Positions 41,470 through 51,495 are shown, numbered from the stretch's first letter. The stretch is 64,000 nucleotides of DNA from Haliea sp040221975 (GCA_040221975.1 JAVJWR010000007.1:65089-129088), one strand, 5' to 3'. Numbers and translations: made by a program. Notes: generated by a model not told the origin, from the letters alone.

Positions 41470-43806
41470 ATGACCAAAACAGTCTCACAGCGCATTGCCG
41501 AAGAACTTGCCGTCAGGGAAAGCCAGATCAGCGCCGCCATCGGCCTGCTCGACGAGGGCGCCACCGTGCCCTTCATTTCCCGCTACCGCAAGGAGGTGAC
41601 CGGCGGCCTGGATGATACCCAGATGCGCCATCTGGATGAACGCCTGCGCTACCTGCGGGAACTCGACGAACGCCGTGGCGCAATCATCAAGTCGATCACC
41701 GAGCAGGACAAGATGACCCCGGAGCTGGAGCAGGCGCTGTTGGCGGCCGACACCAAGAACCGGCTGGAGGATCTTTATCTGCCCTACAAGCCCAAACGCC
41801 GTACCAAGGCCCAAATCGCCCGCGAGGCCGGCCTGGAGCCACTGGCAGATGCGCTCCTCGCCAACCCCGGACTGGACCCGGAGCAGGAAGCCGCGGCCTT
41901 TCTCAATCCCGACCAGGGCGTGGCTGACAGCAAGGCCGCCCTTGACGGGGCGCGCCAGATTCTCATGGAGCGCTTTGCCGAGGACGCCGACCTGCTGGCA
42001 CAGCTGCGGGACTTCCTGCAGCAACACGCCCTGCTGGCCTCGCGCCTGGTGACCGGAAAAGAAAACGAGGGCGCCAAGTTCCGCGACTACTTCGAGCACA
42101 CCGAAGCCCTGTCAGGGGTACCTTCCCACCGCGCCCTGGCCATGTTCCGCGGTCGCAACGAAGGCTTCCTGCAGCTCAACCTGGTCCTGGATGCGGAGGA
42201 AAAGCCCACCGACGCCCACCCCTGCGAAGCAATGATCGGCGACTACTGGCGGATCCGGGATCAGGGCCGGCCGGGGGACCGCTGGCTGGCGGAAACGGTG
42301 CGCTGGACCTGGCGGGTCAAGCTCCTGACCCACCTGCAGACCGACCTGTTGACCCAGCTGCGGGAACGCGCGGAGCGGGAGGCCATCGAGGTCTTTGCCA
42401 ACAACCTGAAAGACCTGCTGCTGGCGGCCCCGGCGGGGGCGCGACCCACCATCGGCATGGACCCCGGCCTCCGCACCGGGGTCAAGCTGGCAGTGGTCGA
42501 CGCCAACGGCAAGCTGCTGGATCACGGCGCCATTTTCCCCAACCAGCCCCAGAACCGCACCCGGGAAGCGGCCGCGGAACTGCTGCGGATGATCCGCGAA
42601 CACCATGTCGAACTGATAGCCATCGGCAACGGCACCGCCAGCCGGGAGACCGACAAGTTCGTTGGCGACCTGCTGCTGCAGCAGCCGGAGCTGAAATGCC
42701 GCAAGGTGATGGTCAACGAATCGGGCGCCTCGATCTATTCAGCGTCCGAGTTTGCCGCGCGCGAGTTCCCGGACCTGGATGTCACCATCCGCGGCGCGGT
42801 CTCCATCGCCCGGCGCCTGCAGGATCCCCTGGCTGAACTGGTGAAGATCGAGCCCAAGTCCATCGGCGTCGGTCAGTACCAGCACGACGTCAGCCAGGTA
42901 CAGCTGGCGCGACAGCTTGATGCGGTAGTGGAAGACTGTGTCAACGCAGTGGGCGTGGATGTGAATACCGCGTCAGTGCCCCTGCTGGCCCGGGTTTCCG
43001 GGCTGAACCAGAACCTTGCCGCCAATATCATCGCCCACCGCGACCAGGCCGGCAGCTTCGCCAGCCGCAGGGAACTGCTCAAGGTGGCACGTTTCGGCGA
43101 CAAAACCTTCGAGCAGGCGGCGGGTTTCCTCCGCATCAGCAACGGCGACAACCCGCTGGACGCGTCGGCGGTACATCCGGAATCCTACCCCGTGGTGGAA
43201 GCGATCGCCGCACGCCAGCAGCGCCCCCTCGCCAGTATTATCGGCGACTCAGGGTTTCTTCGCGGCCTGCGCCCCCAGGACTACATCACCGACAGCGTGG
43301 GCTTGCCAACGGTGACCGACATCATCAGGGAACTGGACAAGCCCGGCCGGGATCCCCGGCCGGAGTTTCGCGTGGCCACTTACCAGGAAGGGGTGGAAAA
43401 GATCTCTGACCTGAAGCCGGACATGGTGCTGGAAGGGACCGTGACCAATGTCACCAACTTCGGCGCCTTTGTCGACATCGGCGTACACCAGGATGGTCTG
43501 GTGCATATCTCGGTGCTGGCGGACCGTTTTGTCAAGGACCCCCGGGACGTGGTCAAGGCAGGCGATGTGGTCCGGGTCAAGGTGATGGAAGTGGACCAGC
43601 CGCGCAAGCGCATTGCCCTGAGCATGCGCCTGAATGACAAGGCCGAGGCGAAGCCTCGCGAGCAGCGCCAGGACAGCCGCCGTGACGGCGGCAAGCCCCG
43701 GCCAGGGGGCAAAGACAGCCAGGGCCCGCGCAAGGGTGGGGACACGGCCAGGGCGCCGGCCACCGCGCTGGCAGCCGCCTTTGCCAGTGCCCGCAAGGAC
43801 CGCTGA
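41470..43806 (+). CDS. tex: Tex: S1-domain RNA-binding transcription accessory protein
   Basis: 778 residues. Tex architecture: N-terminal helical domain with ATVPFISRYRKEVTGGLDD, a YqgF/RNase H-like domain with GMDPGLRTGVKLAVV, helix-hairpin-helix motifs (LNQNLAANIIAHRDQAGSF) and a C-terminal S1 domain (about 645-720, VTNVTNFGAFVDIGVHQDGL). The tail is basic and low-complexity. Binds nucleic acid and supports transcription/translation coupling and stress survival. The start is the ATG giving MTKTVSQRIAEE. Confidence 0.97.
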   Translation: MTKTVSQRIAEELAVRESQISAAIGLLDEGATVPFISRYRKEVTGGLDDTQMRHLDERLRYLRELDERRGAIIKSITEQDKMTPELEQALLAADTKNRLEDLYLPYKPKRRTKAQIAREAGLEPLADALLANPGLDPEQEAAAFLNPDQGVADSKAALDGARQILMERFAEDADLLAQLRDFLQQHALLASRLVTGKENEGAKFRDYFEHTEALSGVPSHRALAMFRGRNEGFLQLNLVLDAEEKPTDAHPCEAMIGDYWRIRDQGRPGDRWLAETVRWTWRVKLLTHLQTDLLTQLRERAEREAIEVFANNLKDLLLAAPAGARPTIGMDPGLRTGVKLAVVDANGKLLDHGAIFPNQPQNRTREAAAELLRMIREHHVELIAIGNGTASRETDKFVGDLLLQQPELKCRKVMVNESGASIYSASEFAAREFPDLDVTIRGAVSIARRLQDPLAELVKIEPKSIGVGQYQHDVSQVQLARQLDAVVEDCVNAVGVDVNTASVPLLARVSGLNQNLAANIIAHRDQAGSFASRRELLKVARFGDKTFEQAAGFLRISNGDNPLDASAVHPESYPVVEAIAARQQRPLASIIGDSGFLRGLRPQDYITDSVGLPTVTDIIRELDKPGRDPRPEFRVATYQEGVEKISDLKPDMVLEGTVTNVTNFGAFVDIGVHQDGLVHISVLADRFVKDPRDVVKAGDVVRVKVMEVDQPRKRIALSMRLNDKAEAKPREQRQDSRRDGGKPRPGGKDSQGPRKGGDTARAPATALAAAFASARKDR

Positions 43807-43871
43807 TACCAAGGGCCGGGCTGCCGACGACTTCAGGGCTCTCGGCGCGGTGTGTCAGCGCCGGCGGCCCG

Positions 43872-45686
43872 CTAGTGGTGGCGGCAGACTTCCCTCAGTT
43901 CATCCCAGCCACGCAGGGCTGCCGCAAAGCCCCTGGCCCGCTGCCGGATCGCCGCGGCCACCGCCGCGCTGCCCATAGCCGCAGGCACCCCGGGCAGATC
44001 CGCCAGGCCGGACGACTGCTGCAGCGCAGCAACACAGGCCTGCCGGTTGCGCTCCAGATAGTGCCGCCAGTCCTCCCCGAGAGCGGACGAGTCCCGGAAA
44101 CGCTCCTCCAGGGTCTGCAGGTGTGCGGCCTGCAGCCGCGCCAGCCCTGCGCGGAAACGGGCGGCAAGCCCCGCGTCCGAAAGTTCGCCGAGTTCCTCGA
44201 AACGACAACACAGCAATGCCATGCGCGTTGCCAGGCCGACACCCGGGTCCTCCGGCTGCACCTCGTCGATATAGCCCACGATCTGGTTCAAGCCCCCCCT
44301 GGGAACCGTTGGATCACCCGCGGGATTGCCTCTGCGCTCCTCCAGAGGCAGGTGCGGCACGGCCCAGTCGTACTCCAGGGTCAGCGAGTCCGGATGGAGG
44401 AAATCCAGCATGCCGCCAAACAATTGATCTTCCCCGCGCAGGGCGGGGAAGTAGGGCGGCAACAACGCCCGGTTGTCGAGTCCGGTTACCTGGGAAATCA
44501 CCGGACGCACGGTGAAGGTGGGCTGCACCTGGCCCAGCCAGTTCTCGCGCAGTGACAGGGCAGCGCCAAGACCACCCGGTCGGGCCAGCATGCGCTGCAG
44601 CGAAGTCGGCTCCAGATTGACAAGCCAGCCGTTATTGCTGGTTCCCGGATCACCCAGAGAGCCGCTCTGGGTGACCAGCACCCGCGAGTCCGCATTGATG
44701 TGACCACACCAGCCAGCGCCGGCCTCTGCCAGGTGCGACTGCTCCAGGCTATCGTGCCCCAGGGTGTGCAGCGCCCGCTGCAGGCCCATGCCGAGGCAGC
44801 GGCCGTGGCCAACCAGCGGGTCGAAATCCTGCTTCACGGCAAGCTGCTGCCAGTCCCGGGCATCGCGGTAGAAATCCGCCTGCCGGCCACCGTCGTTAAA
44901 AGCCACACCTGCCTGCCGGTATGGCAGCGTATACGCTGCACACAGGACGTCGTCGTCCAGAATGATACAGCGCTCGCCCACAGTCAGCAGTAGTGCGAGG
45001 TTACGCGCGCGACCGTAAGTCGGCACCCCCGGCCAGAGTTCACGCTGCAACAGGAACCGGATCCCGGTTTCATGCCGGGGCAGCTGGGCAATGGCGTACT
45101 GGAGCAACTGTGCCTGCTCCTGCGGACCGAAATAGCGCATCGACGCTGGACTCAACAGGTTGAACCGTTCGACCGCCGCCGCGTTGGCTGTGCAGTTGGC
45201 CGCTTCGCGGGAGTCATCGATCAGTAGCAACTGCTTTTGCCGCGCCAGTTTGGCGCCGCGCAACAGTGATTCCAGCAGGCGCTCAACGGCTGCGGGGCGA
45301 TCACAGGTAATGATGCAGGCCACCGTGCGATCGAGGTCGGCAGTGTCCGCCGTGGGCGCATTGACCTGCCCGCAAACCTGCGTTGCCGGCAGCAACAGAC
45401 CGGCATCCCTGACCTGCTGCAGTACCCGCGTCACGTCAGCCACATTGCCACCAAGTTGGGGGAACTGCTGTACCAGATGTTGGGCGTGGTCATGCAGGGA
45501 ACGGAAGGCCGTACACTGCTGCAGCGCCACAGCGACATCCGCGGTCACGCTGAGGCGGGCACCGGTGGCCCTGACCAGCAGCAGTACTGCACCGGCGACG
45601 GGCAGGCTGTCATGCGCTGCCATGGCATACAGCGGTTCGGCGGAAGTTCCGGGCGCTGTTGCACGCTCGGTCAGCGGGTCGGTCAT
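43872..45686 (-). CDS. Glycosyltransferase-like protein with PqqD-like N-terminal domain
   Basis: 604 residues. Residues 28-100 have the alpha/beta pattern of PqqD/RiPP-recognition-element domains (ALQQCTAFRSLHDHAQHLVQQFP, then VLQQVRDAGLLLP). From about 121 a GT-A-like domain follows (VACIITCDRPAAVERLLESL, LLLIDDS, and an acidic DDD at 244-246 in CIILDDDVL), consistent with a nucleotide-sugar-metal site. The last 120 residues are helical. No membrane segment. Last gene of an operon with the HD-GYP and GGDEF-EAL genes (34 bases after the latter), so c-di-GMP may control its use, for instance in polysaccharide synthesis; no synthase partner is visible. Confidence 0.65.
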   Translation of the reverse strand: MTDPLTERATAPGTSAEPLYAMAAHDSLPVAGAVLLLVRATGARLSVTADVAVALQQCTAFRSLHDHAQHLVQQFPQLGGNVADVTRVLQQVRDAGLLLPATQVCGQVNAPTADTADLDRTVACIITCDRPAAVERLLESLLRGAKLARQKQLLLIDDSREAANCTANAAAVERFNLLSPASMRYFGPQEQAQLLQYAIAQLPRHETGIRFLLQRELWPGVPTYGRARNLALLLTVGERCIILDDDVLCAAYTLPYRQAGVAFNDGGRQADFYRDARDWQQLAVKQDFDPLVGHGRCLGMGLQRALHTLGHDSLEQSHLAEAGAGWCGHINADSRVLVTQSGSLGDPGTSNNGWLVNLEPTSLQRMLARPGGLGAALSLRENWLGQVQPTFTVRPVISQVTGLDNRALLPPYFPALRGEDQLFGGMLDFLHPDSLTLEYDWAVPHLPLEERRGNPAGDPTVPRGGLNQIVGYIDEVQPEDPGVGLATRMALLCCRFEELGELSDAGLAARFRAGLARLQAAHLQTLEERFRDSSALGEDWRHYLERNRQACVAALQQSSGLADLPGVPAAMGSAAVAAAIRQRARGFAAALRGWDELREVCRHH

Positions 45687-45720
45687 GGCAAGGCCCCCGT
45701 GGCAAGGTCAAAAGTATTGG

Positions 45721-47013
45721 TCAGTTGGCCGCGATCCCGGGCCGTCCATCGCACTGCCGCAGCCAGGCCAGCAGCTCGCCCTCTGGCAGCGGCCGGGAGT
45801 ACAGATACCCCTGCACGATATCGCAACCCAGGTCGCGCAGATACTCCAGGGTCTGATTGTCTTCCACTCCCTCGGCCACCACAGCGAAATCAAACAGATG
45901 AGCAATGTCGACAATAATGCCCACCAGCGCCCGATCCCTGCTGTCGCCAAGGATACGGCGAACGAATGACTGGTCAATCTTGATCTCGGTCGCCGGGATA
46001 TGCTCGAAATAGGAGAGTGACGAGTAACCCGTCCCGAAATCATCGATAGACAGGCCCATGCCCAGTTCACGCAGGTGCAGCAGATTATTGAAACCCGCCT
46101 CCTTGTCCTCGATCACAGCGCCCTCGGTAACCTCCAGTGTCAGCATCGACGGCTCCACGCCCCAGATGGAGAGAGCCCCACTCAGCATGTTGGCGAGATC
46201 CGGGCTGTTCACCAGGCCGGCGGGAATGTTCACCGCCACAGGCAAGGCGACGGTATCCCGCCATTCGCGCATGGCGCGCAACGCCCGGTTCACTACCCAT
46301 CGCGTCAGTTCATAGGTTTGACCGGAGGCTTCGGCCAGTTGTACCACGCGCTCAGGTGATACCGCGCCATGGCCCGGCAGGTGCCAGCGAAGCAGGGCCT
46401 CGGCGCTGCACACCCGCCCCGTTCGCAGGTCGACCTTGGGCTGGAAATGCAGGTCAAAAGCATTGTCATAGAGGGCCTCGGAAAAATGCTGCTCGAAGGC
46501 CGTGTCCTCCCGGGCGTCGTCGTCCTCGCCAATCATGGCGTCGATTTCCAGGGCATTGCCCTGCTTGACCTGCGCCAGGCTGGCCTCGGCGCGGGCCAGG
46601 GTAACCAGCGACGAGTGTTTCCCATGCAGATTGACCGCGAGGCCGATTCGCAGCTGCACCGGCAGGATCTCTTCGTCGATATACAGCGCCCCATCCAGCA
46701 GGCGCTGGACCCGGTTCATGGCAAGGGCGATGAATGCCGGCGTATTCAGCTGCGGCAGGATAAAGGCAAAGGTATGGCCGCCAATACGGAAGACGGTATC
46801 CGGCAGCTTGCTGGTAGCCAGCAGCTGCCGCCCCGCTTCCGCCAACAGCAGATCACCAATCCCGTAGCCGTGGCGGTGGTTGATCAGCCGCAGGTTGCTG
46901 AGGTCAATCAGCAGCAGCCCCAGATGGTCGCCCGCCCCGCGGGCCTGGGTAACAGATATGTCCAGCGCTGCGATGAAGCCCGCTCTATCGAGCACTACCA
47001 CGGATTCAGTCAC
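45721..47013 (-). CDS. GGDEF(degenerate)-EAL protein, likely c-di-GMP phosphodiesterase
   Basis: 430 residues. The GGDEF domain (about 1-160) has GGHTF (78-82) instead of GGDEF/GGEEF, so it should not make c-di-GMP but may bind GTP. The EAL domain (about 175-425) is intact: EAL at 205-207 in CSAEALLRW, DDFGTGYSS and VAEGVED, so c-di-GMP hydrolysis is expected. No membrane or sensor domain. Middle gene of the operon headed by the HD-GYP-like gene (13 bases upstream). Confidence 0.88.
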   Translation of the reverse strand: MTESVVVLDRAGFIAALDISVTQARGAGDHLGLLLIDLSNLRLINHRHGYGIGDLLLAEAGRQLLATSKLPDTVFRIGGHTFAFILPQLNTPAFIALAMNRVQRLLDGALYIDEEILPVQLRIGLAVNLHGKHSSLVTLARAEASLAQVKQGNALEIDAMIGEDDDAREDTAFEQHFSEALYDNAFDLHFQPKVDLRTGRVCSAEALLRWHLPGHGAVSPERVVQLAEASGQTYELTRWVVNRALRAMREWRDTVALPVAVNIPAGLVNSPDLANMLSGALSIWGVEPSMLTLEVTEGAVIEDKEAGFNNLLHLRELGMGLSIDDFGTGYSSLSYFEHIPATEIKIDQSFVRRILGDSRDRALVGIIVDIAHLFDFAVVAEGVEDNQTLEYLRDLGCDIVQGYLYSRPLPEGELLAWLRQCDGRPGIAAN

Positions 47014-47026
47014 CTTGCCGGGCCGC

Positions 47027-48259
47027 TCACAGACGGATGCTGGTCATGTCGATGCCGTAGGCGTCAGCCTCCAGCGCCTGGATAATATCCAGTGGCCGGC
47101 CGCTGGCATCCTCGGTCTCGTGCAGCAAGTCAACGGTTCGCATGCTGGTCAGCGGCTGCTTGTCCGCATCCAGCAGGACCATGACCCTGGGGCGGAGGCG
47201 TCGGGTTCTGTACTCCGCGACCACCACCGCCACTTCACCGGATGACAGCTCCACCAGGGTACCCGCCGGGTATATTCCCACCGCCTGAATGAATTCCTCC
47301 ACCAGCTCGGCCTGAAAATCCAGGTCCTTGGCGTTATAGAGCATCTTGATCGCCGTACAGGGAGAGATTGCCCGTGCGTAGGGCCGGTGGCTGGTGATGG
47401 CATCATAACAATCCACTATCGCCGCAATCCTGGCAAAAATCGGAATCTCGTCACCGCGCAGGCCCTGGGGATAGCCAGAGCCGTTGTGGCGCTCGTGGTG
47501 GTGTGTGACCATGGCAATCACATCGGTATTCATGAGTCCGGTCGCACCGATCATTTCCACGCCATGAATAACGTGGTTGCGCACCTGCTGGAGTTCCTCC
47601 GGGGTCAGCTGGCGCTCGGCACCCAACAGCTCGGGATCCACGCGCAACTTGCCGACATCGAACAACAGGCCACCTATCGCCAGCGAGCGCAGGTCGGAGC
47701 GCGGCAACCCCAGCTGACGGCCCAGGGCCACCGCCCAGACAGAGGCACCCAGGGAATGCTGGTAGGTATAGTGATCCTGCTGCTTCAGGCGCGCGAGCCA
47801 GATACAGGCGTCCGGGTTGCGGGAGATACTGTCAATCATGGGTTCAACCGAGCGCTTCACCCGCACTACATCCAGGGCAGCACCACCCGCGGCCTGCTGG
47901 AAGATCTCCTCTATGCCCGACGACAGTTCCGCGACCGCGGTTTCAGCGCGGGGGAACTCCTCTGCCCAGTCGGCGCTGTCCGTATAGGTCTTGAGTTGGC
48001 GCGTGGGAAACATCGTCTGCCTGGGAATGCGCGGCCGCTGGGTACGGACCTTGCGCCTCAGGGCATGCTCCTGCTGCGAGCTCTTTTCGGTATCGATAAA
48101 GACAAACTGGCAGAACCTGCGCAGGGTGCCAAGATCTTCTGCGGTCTCGATGCGAAACCCCTGCAGTAGAAAAGGTGTTTCCAACCACGGCCTGTCCAGG
48201 CCCGAAACATACATGCCCAGCTCAAGATCCGAGGTATTAATCTTGACTATCTCAATCAT
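47027..48259 (-). CDS. DUF3391 / HD-GYP protein with degenerate HD motif
   Basis: 410 residues. An N-terminal DUF3391-like segment (1-90) precedes an HD-GYP domain (about 135-330). The GYP part HHERHNGSGYPQG and the His residues in YTYQHSL and NHVIHGVEM are present, but the HD metal pair is changed to Phe200-Asp201 (LLFDVGK instead of LLHDVGK). Loss of that metal ligand probably abolishes or weakens phosphodiesterase activity, so it may act as a c-di-GMP sensor. First gene of the operon with the GGDEF-EAL and glycosyltransferase genes. Confidence 0.9.
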   Translation of the reverse strand: MIEIVKINTSDLELGMYVSGLDRPWLETPFLLQGFRIETAEDLGTLRRFCQFVFIDTEKSSQQEHALRRKVRTQRPRIPRQTMFPTRQLKTYTDSADWAEEFPRAETAVAELSSGIEEIFQQAAGGAALDVVRVKRSVEPMIDSISRNPDACIWLARLKQQDHYTYQHSLGASVWAVALGRQLGLPRSDLRSLAIGGLLFDVGKLRVDPELLGAERQLTPEELQQVRNHVIHGVEMIGATGLMNTDVIAMVTHHHERHNGSGYPQGLRGDEIPIFARIAAIVDCYDAITSHRPYARAISPCTAIKMLYNAKDLDFQAELVEEFIQAVGIYPAGTLVELSSGEVAVVVAEYRTRRLRPRVMVLLDADKQPLTSMRTVDLLHETEDASGRPLDIIQALEADAYGIDMTSIRL

Positions 48260-48352
48260 GCTATCACCAGGTCTGCGCCGTTTTGCAAGCTACCGCCAAG
48301 CATCTGTTCATGAATTTGGTTGCCGGATGATATCGCGTTCGGGAGTTCGCCG

Positions 48353-49315
48353 CTAATTCGCCCAGCCCAGCTCGCGCGCCTGCAGCACCAGACCGGGCGC
48401 TTCGCCAGTTTCCGCCAGCGAACGCAGCCAGGGGAGGAGGCGCGGCAGCAACGCGGGAGTGCTGTGCAGCAGGGGAACCGCGAGCAACAGACTGTCCCCC
48501 GCGCGGTTGAGGCGAATGCCGTGTTCGGGCCGGTGCGGGGTGGCGCTGATGGCCAGGGCGCTCCAGTCGGGTACTACGCCCTGCCGCAGCTGGCTGCGCA
48601 AATCAGCGATCAGCAACTGCAGCTCCGAGAACAGTTGCTGACACAAAGAGCGATACTGCGCGAGATTTCCCGCACCGCCCCCACCTGCCGGAAACTCTAT
48701 TTGCAACCCACGCTGCTCGCACACGGGCCCCGAGCGGGAAAAACTCCAGCTTGGCGGTATGCCGGAAGGGCTCTCGAGAATGGGCCCGGGCGCACGCTCG
48801 ACCTCGGCAGCCAACAGCTGCAGACAGTCCTCCTGCTCGCAAAAGGCTTGCAGAATGGCCTGTTCCAGCGCCTGCTGCTGGTCTCCGCGCGGATGACTGA
48901 TAACCGTGCTGCGCCCTGCCACCAGAATACCCGCATGCGCAAGCAGCTCGGGCAACAGCACAACCGGGGCCCCCTGCTCGATCCGGTCGTGCAACTCCAG
49001 CAGTTGGCCAGCGTAGACTTCCACCGCCCGGGCCCAGCCGAGCAGGCGTTCGCGCTCCATGCTCTGCGCGGACTGGTTGCGTGCCAGCCCGGCTTCAGCG
49101 AGATGGACCTCCGCCATCTGCAGCAGGGCGGCGCGCGCAAAGCGACTGCGACTGGCGGGCTCGGCCCCCTCCAGGCTAGCCACCAGGCGCTGGAACCGCG
49201 ACGGGTCCACGGCAGCTGCCTGACCTGGTAACAGCAGGGTGAACAGCACGAGGGCCTTAACCAGCGTGCTCAGCGCAACCGCTTTCGCGACCGCATGCGG
49301 TCCGCTGCCATGCAT
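48353..49315 (-). CDS. Exported protein of unknown function
   Basis: 320 residues from ATG 49315, with a purine-rich GGGGGGAA upstream. A signal sequence or membrane anchor (ALSTLVKALVLFTLLLPGQAAA) precedes a mostly helical protein with several Cys (CEQEDC and others) and SMERERLLGWARAVEVYAGQ, LLELHDRI, SSLCQQLFSELQLLI-like helices. No family recognised. Divergent from the PQQ alcohol dehydrogenase gene 67 bases away, so it could share regulation with it. Confidence 0.65.
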   Translation of the reverse strand: MHGSGPHAVAKAVALSTLVKALVLFTLLLPGQAAAVDPSRFQRLVASLEGAEPASRSRFARAALLQMAEVHLAEAGLARNQSAQSMERERLLGWARAVEVYAGQLLELHDRIEQGAPVVLLPELLAHAGILVAGRSTVISHPRGDQQQALEQAILQAFCEQEDCLQLLAAEVERAPGPILESPSGIPPSWSFSRSGPVCEQRGLQIEFPAGGGGAGNLAQYRSLCQQLFSELQLLIADLRSQLRQGVVPDWSALAISATPHRPEHGIRLNRAGDSLLLAVPLLHSTPALLPRLLPWLRSLAETGEAPGLVLQARELGWAN

Positions 49316-49382
49316 CAGAGTGCTTCCCCCCTGCCGCGACAATGCTCTAGACTTTAATGCTATCAATAATAAGGAACCTCCC

Positions 49383-51491
49383 ATGTACCCCAAATTGCTC
49401 CTGCCTGCGCTACTCAGCGTCCTGCTGCTGACCGCTTGTGACCACCAAGTCGGTAGTGGCAATACCTCATCCGACACAGCAACGATGGCGCCAGCTGCCG
49501 CTGCAAGCGCAGCTGCAGATGTGGAATGGCGCCAGCACGGCGGCGATACCGCGGAAACCCGCTTCAGCACACTACAGGATATCAATAGCGGCAATGTGTC
49601 GGACCTGGGGCTGGACTGGTATTTCGATTACCCGACCCATCGCGGCATGGAAGCGACGCCACTGGTCGTCGACGGCGTCATTTATACCACAGCGTCCTGG
49701 AGCATGGTGTTTGCCCACGATGCCCGCAGCGGCGAGTTGCTCTGGTTCCACGACCCGAAGGTCCCACGTGAGTGGGCCGTGCACCTGTGCTGCGACGTGG
49801 TCAACCGGGGTGTAGCCCACGCCGACGGCAAAATCATCTCCGGCACTCTGGACGGCAGGCTGATAGCCCTTGACGCCGCCAGCGGCAAGCTGCTCTGGGA
49901 GACCCAGACCACCGATCGCAGCCGTCCCTACTCCATCACCGGAGCCCCGCGTATTGTCAAGGGACGGGCGATCATCGGCAACGGTGGCGGTGAACTCGGT
50001 GTGCGGGGCTATGTCTCCGCCTACGACCTGCACAGCGGCGAGCTCGTTTGGCGCTTCCACACCGTTCCCGGCAACCCGGAAGCCGGTTTCGAGAACGAGG
50101 CCATGGAGACCGCCGCCGCGACCTGGGGTGGCGGCCCCTGGTGGGAAATCGGTGGCGGCGGCACAGTCTGGGACTCCATGGCCTACGACCCCGAACTGGA
50201 CCTGCTGTACATCGGCGTTGGCAACGGTGCTCCGTGGAATCGCCAGATCCGCAGCCCCGACGGCGGCGACAATCTGTACCTGTCCTCGATTGTGGCCCTG
50301 AAGCCCGATGATGGCAGCTATGTCTGGCACTACCAGACCACGCCAGGTGACAGCTGGGACTATACCGCCACCCAGCACATGATCCTGGCCGACATTGAGT
50401 TCGAAGGGCGCCAGCGCAAGGTGATCATGCAGGCGCCGAAGAACGGTTTCTTCTACGTTCTGGATCGGAGCGATGGGGAACTGCTGTCCGCGGAACCCTA
50501 CGCCGGGGTCACCTGGGCTACCCATGTCGACATGAAAACCGGCAGGCCGGTGGAGAATACGGCGGCGCGCTACGAGGAAGGCGACACTGGCCTGCATCTG
50601 CCGGGGCCGATCGGCGGCCACAACTGGCATCCAATGAGCTATAGCCCGGACACCGGCCTGGTCTACATCCCAAAGCAGGATGTGCCCTATGTCTTCGCCG
50701 GGGATACGGAGTTCGAGTACCGGCCGGGCTACTGGAATACCGGCACCGATGCCCTGCCCGCGGCCATGCCCGATGATCCGGAGACCAAGGCCGCGATCCT
50801 GGACCTGGTCAAGGGCGCAATCGTTGCCTGGGATCCGGTGGCCGCGGAGCCCCGCTGGGAAGTCCAGCATGTGGGCCCCTGGAACGGCGGCATGCTGTCC
50901 ACTGCCGGCAACCTGCTGTTCCAGGGCAACTCCGAGGGCCATTTTGTCGCTTACCGCGCTGACAGCGGCGAGGAACTGTGGCGCTTCGATGCCCAGACCG
51001 GGGTAGTCGCTGCTCCAGTCACCTATCGCCTGGACGGAGAACAGTATGTCGCCGTGGTTGCAGGCTGGGGCGGTGCCCTCGCCCTGGTGGGCGGCGAGGC
51101 CCTCAAAGCCGGACCGATTCCCAACCGGAGCCGGCTGCTGGTGTTCAGGTTGGGCGCTGACCGTCAACTGCCCGGGACCACCGTGGCAGCCGACCTGGTG
51201 TTCGACCCGCCGGAACTCACCGCCAGCAGCGAAGATATCCTCGACGGCCAGCGCAACTACCTGGCCTTCTGTGTATTCTGCCACGGTGATGGTGCGGTCA
51301 GCGGCGGCGCCACGCCTGACCTGCGCGCCATGACTGCGGAGACACATGCGCGCTGGGACAGCATTGTTCGCGGTGGCGCCCACTGGCAGAACGGCATGGT
51401 GGGGTTTGCCGGCGTACTCAGCGAGCAGCAGTCCGAAAACATTCGCCAGTACCTGATAGAGCGCGCCCAGGTCGCCAGGGACAGCCCCTGA
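49383..51491 (+). CDS. PQQ-dependent quinohemoprotein alcohol dehydrogenase, predicted lipoprotein
   Basis: 702 residues from ATG 49383 (AAGGAAC upstream). Eight-blade propeller with the adjacent-Cys pair CCDVV (136-137) found in PQQ alcohol dehydrogenases, WDSMAYDPELDLLYIGVGNG, GPIGGHNWHPMSY, and a C-terminal cytochrome c site CVFCHG (Cys630, Cys633, His634). It oxidises alcohols in the periplasm and passes electrons through heme c. The N-terminus is a lipobox LLTAC (Cys19), so it should be lipid-anchored, whereas type II enzymes are usually soluble. PQQ synthesis genes are not in the window. Confidence 0.93.
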   Translation: MYPKLLLPALLSVLLLTACDHQVGSGNTSSDTATMAPAAAASAAADVEWRQHGGDTAETRFSTLQDINSGNVSDLGLDWYFDYPTHRGMEATPLVVDGVIYTTASWSMVFAHDARSGELLWFHDPKVPREWAVHLCCDVVNRGVAHADGKIISGTLDGRLIALDAASGKLLWETQTTDRSRPYSITGAPRIVKGRAIIGNGGGELGVRGYVSAYDLHSGELVWRFHTVPGNPEAGFENEAMETAAATWGGGPWWEIGGGGTVWDSMAYDPELDLLYIGVGNGAPWNRQIRSPDGGDNLYLSSIVALKPDDGSYVWHYQTTPGDSWDYTATQHMILADIEFEGRQRKVIMQAPKNGFFYVLDRSDGELLSAEPYAGVTWATHVDMKTGRPVENTAARYEEGDTGLHLPGPIGGHNWHPMSYSPDTGLVYIPKQDVPYVFAGDTEFEYRPGYWNTGTDALPAAMPDDPETKAAILDLVKGAIVAWDPVAAEPRWEVQHVGPWNGGMLSTAGNLLFQGNSEGHFVAYRADSGEELWRFDAQTGVVAAPVTYRLDGEQYVAVVAGWGGALALVGGEALKAGPIPNRSRLLVFRLGADRQLPGTTVAADLVFDPPELTASSEDILDGQRNYLAFCVFCHGDGAVSGGATPDLRAMTAETHARWDSIVRGGAHWQNGMVGFAGVLSEQQSENIRQYLIERAQVARDSP

Positions 51492-51495
51492 CGCC

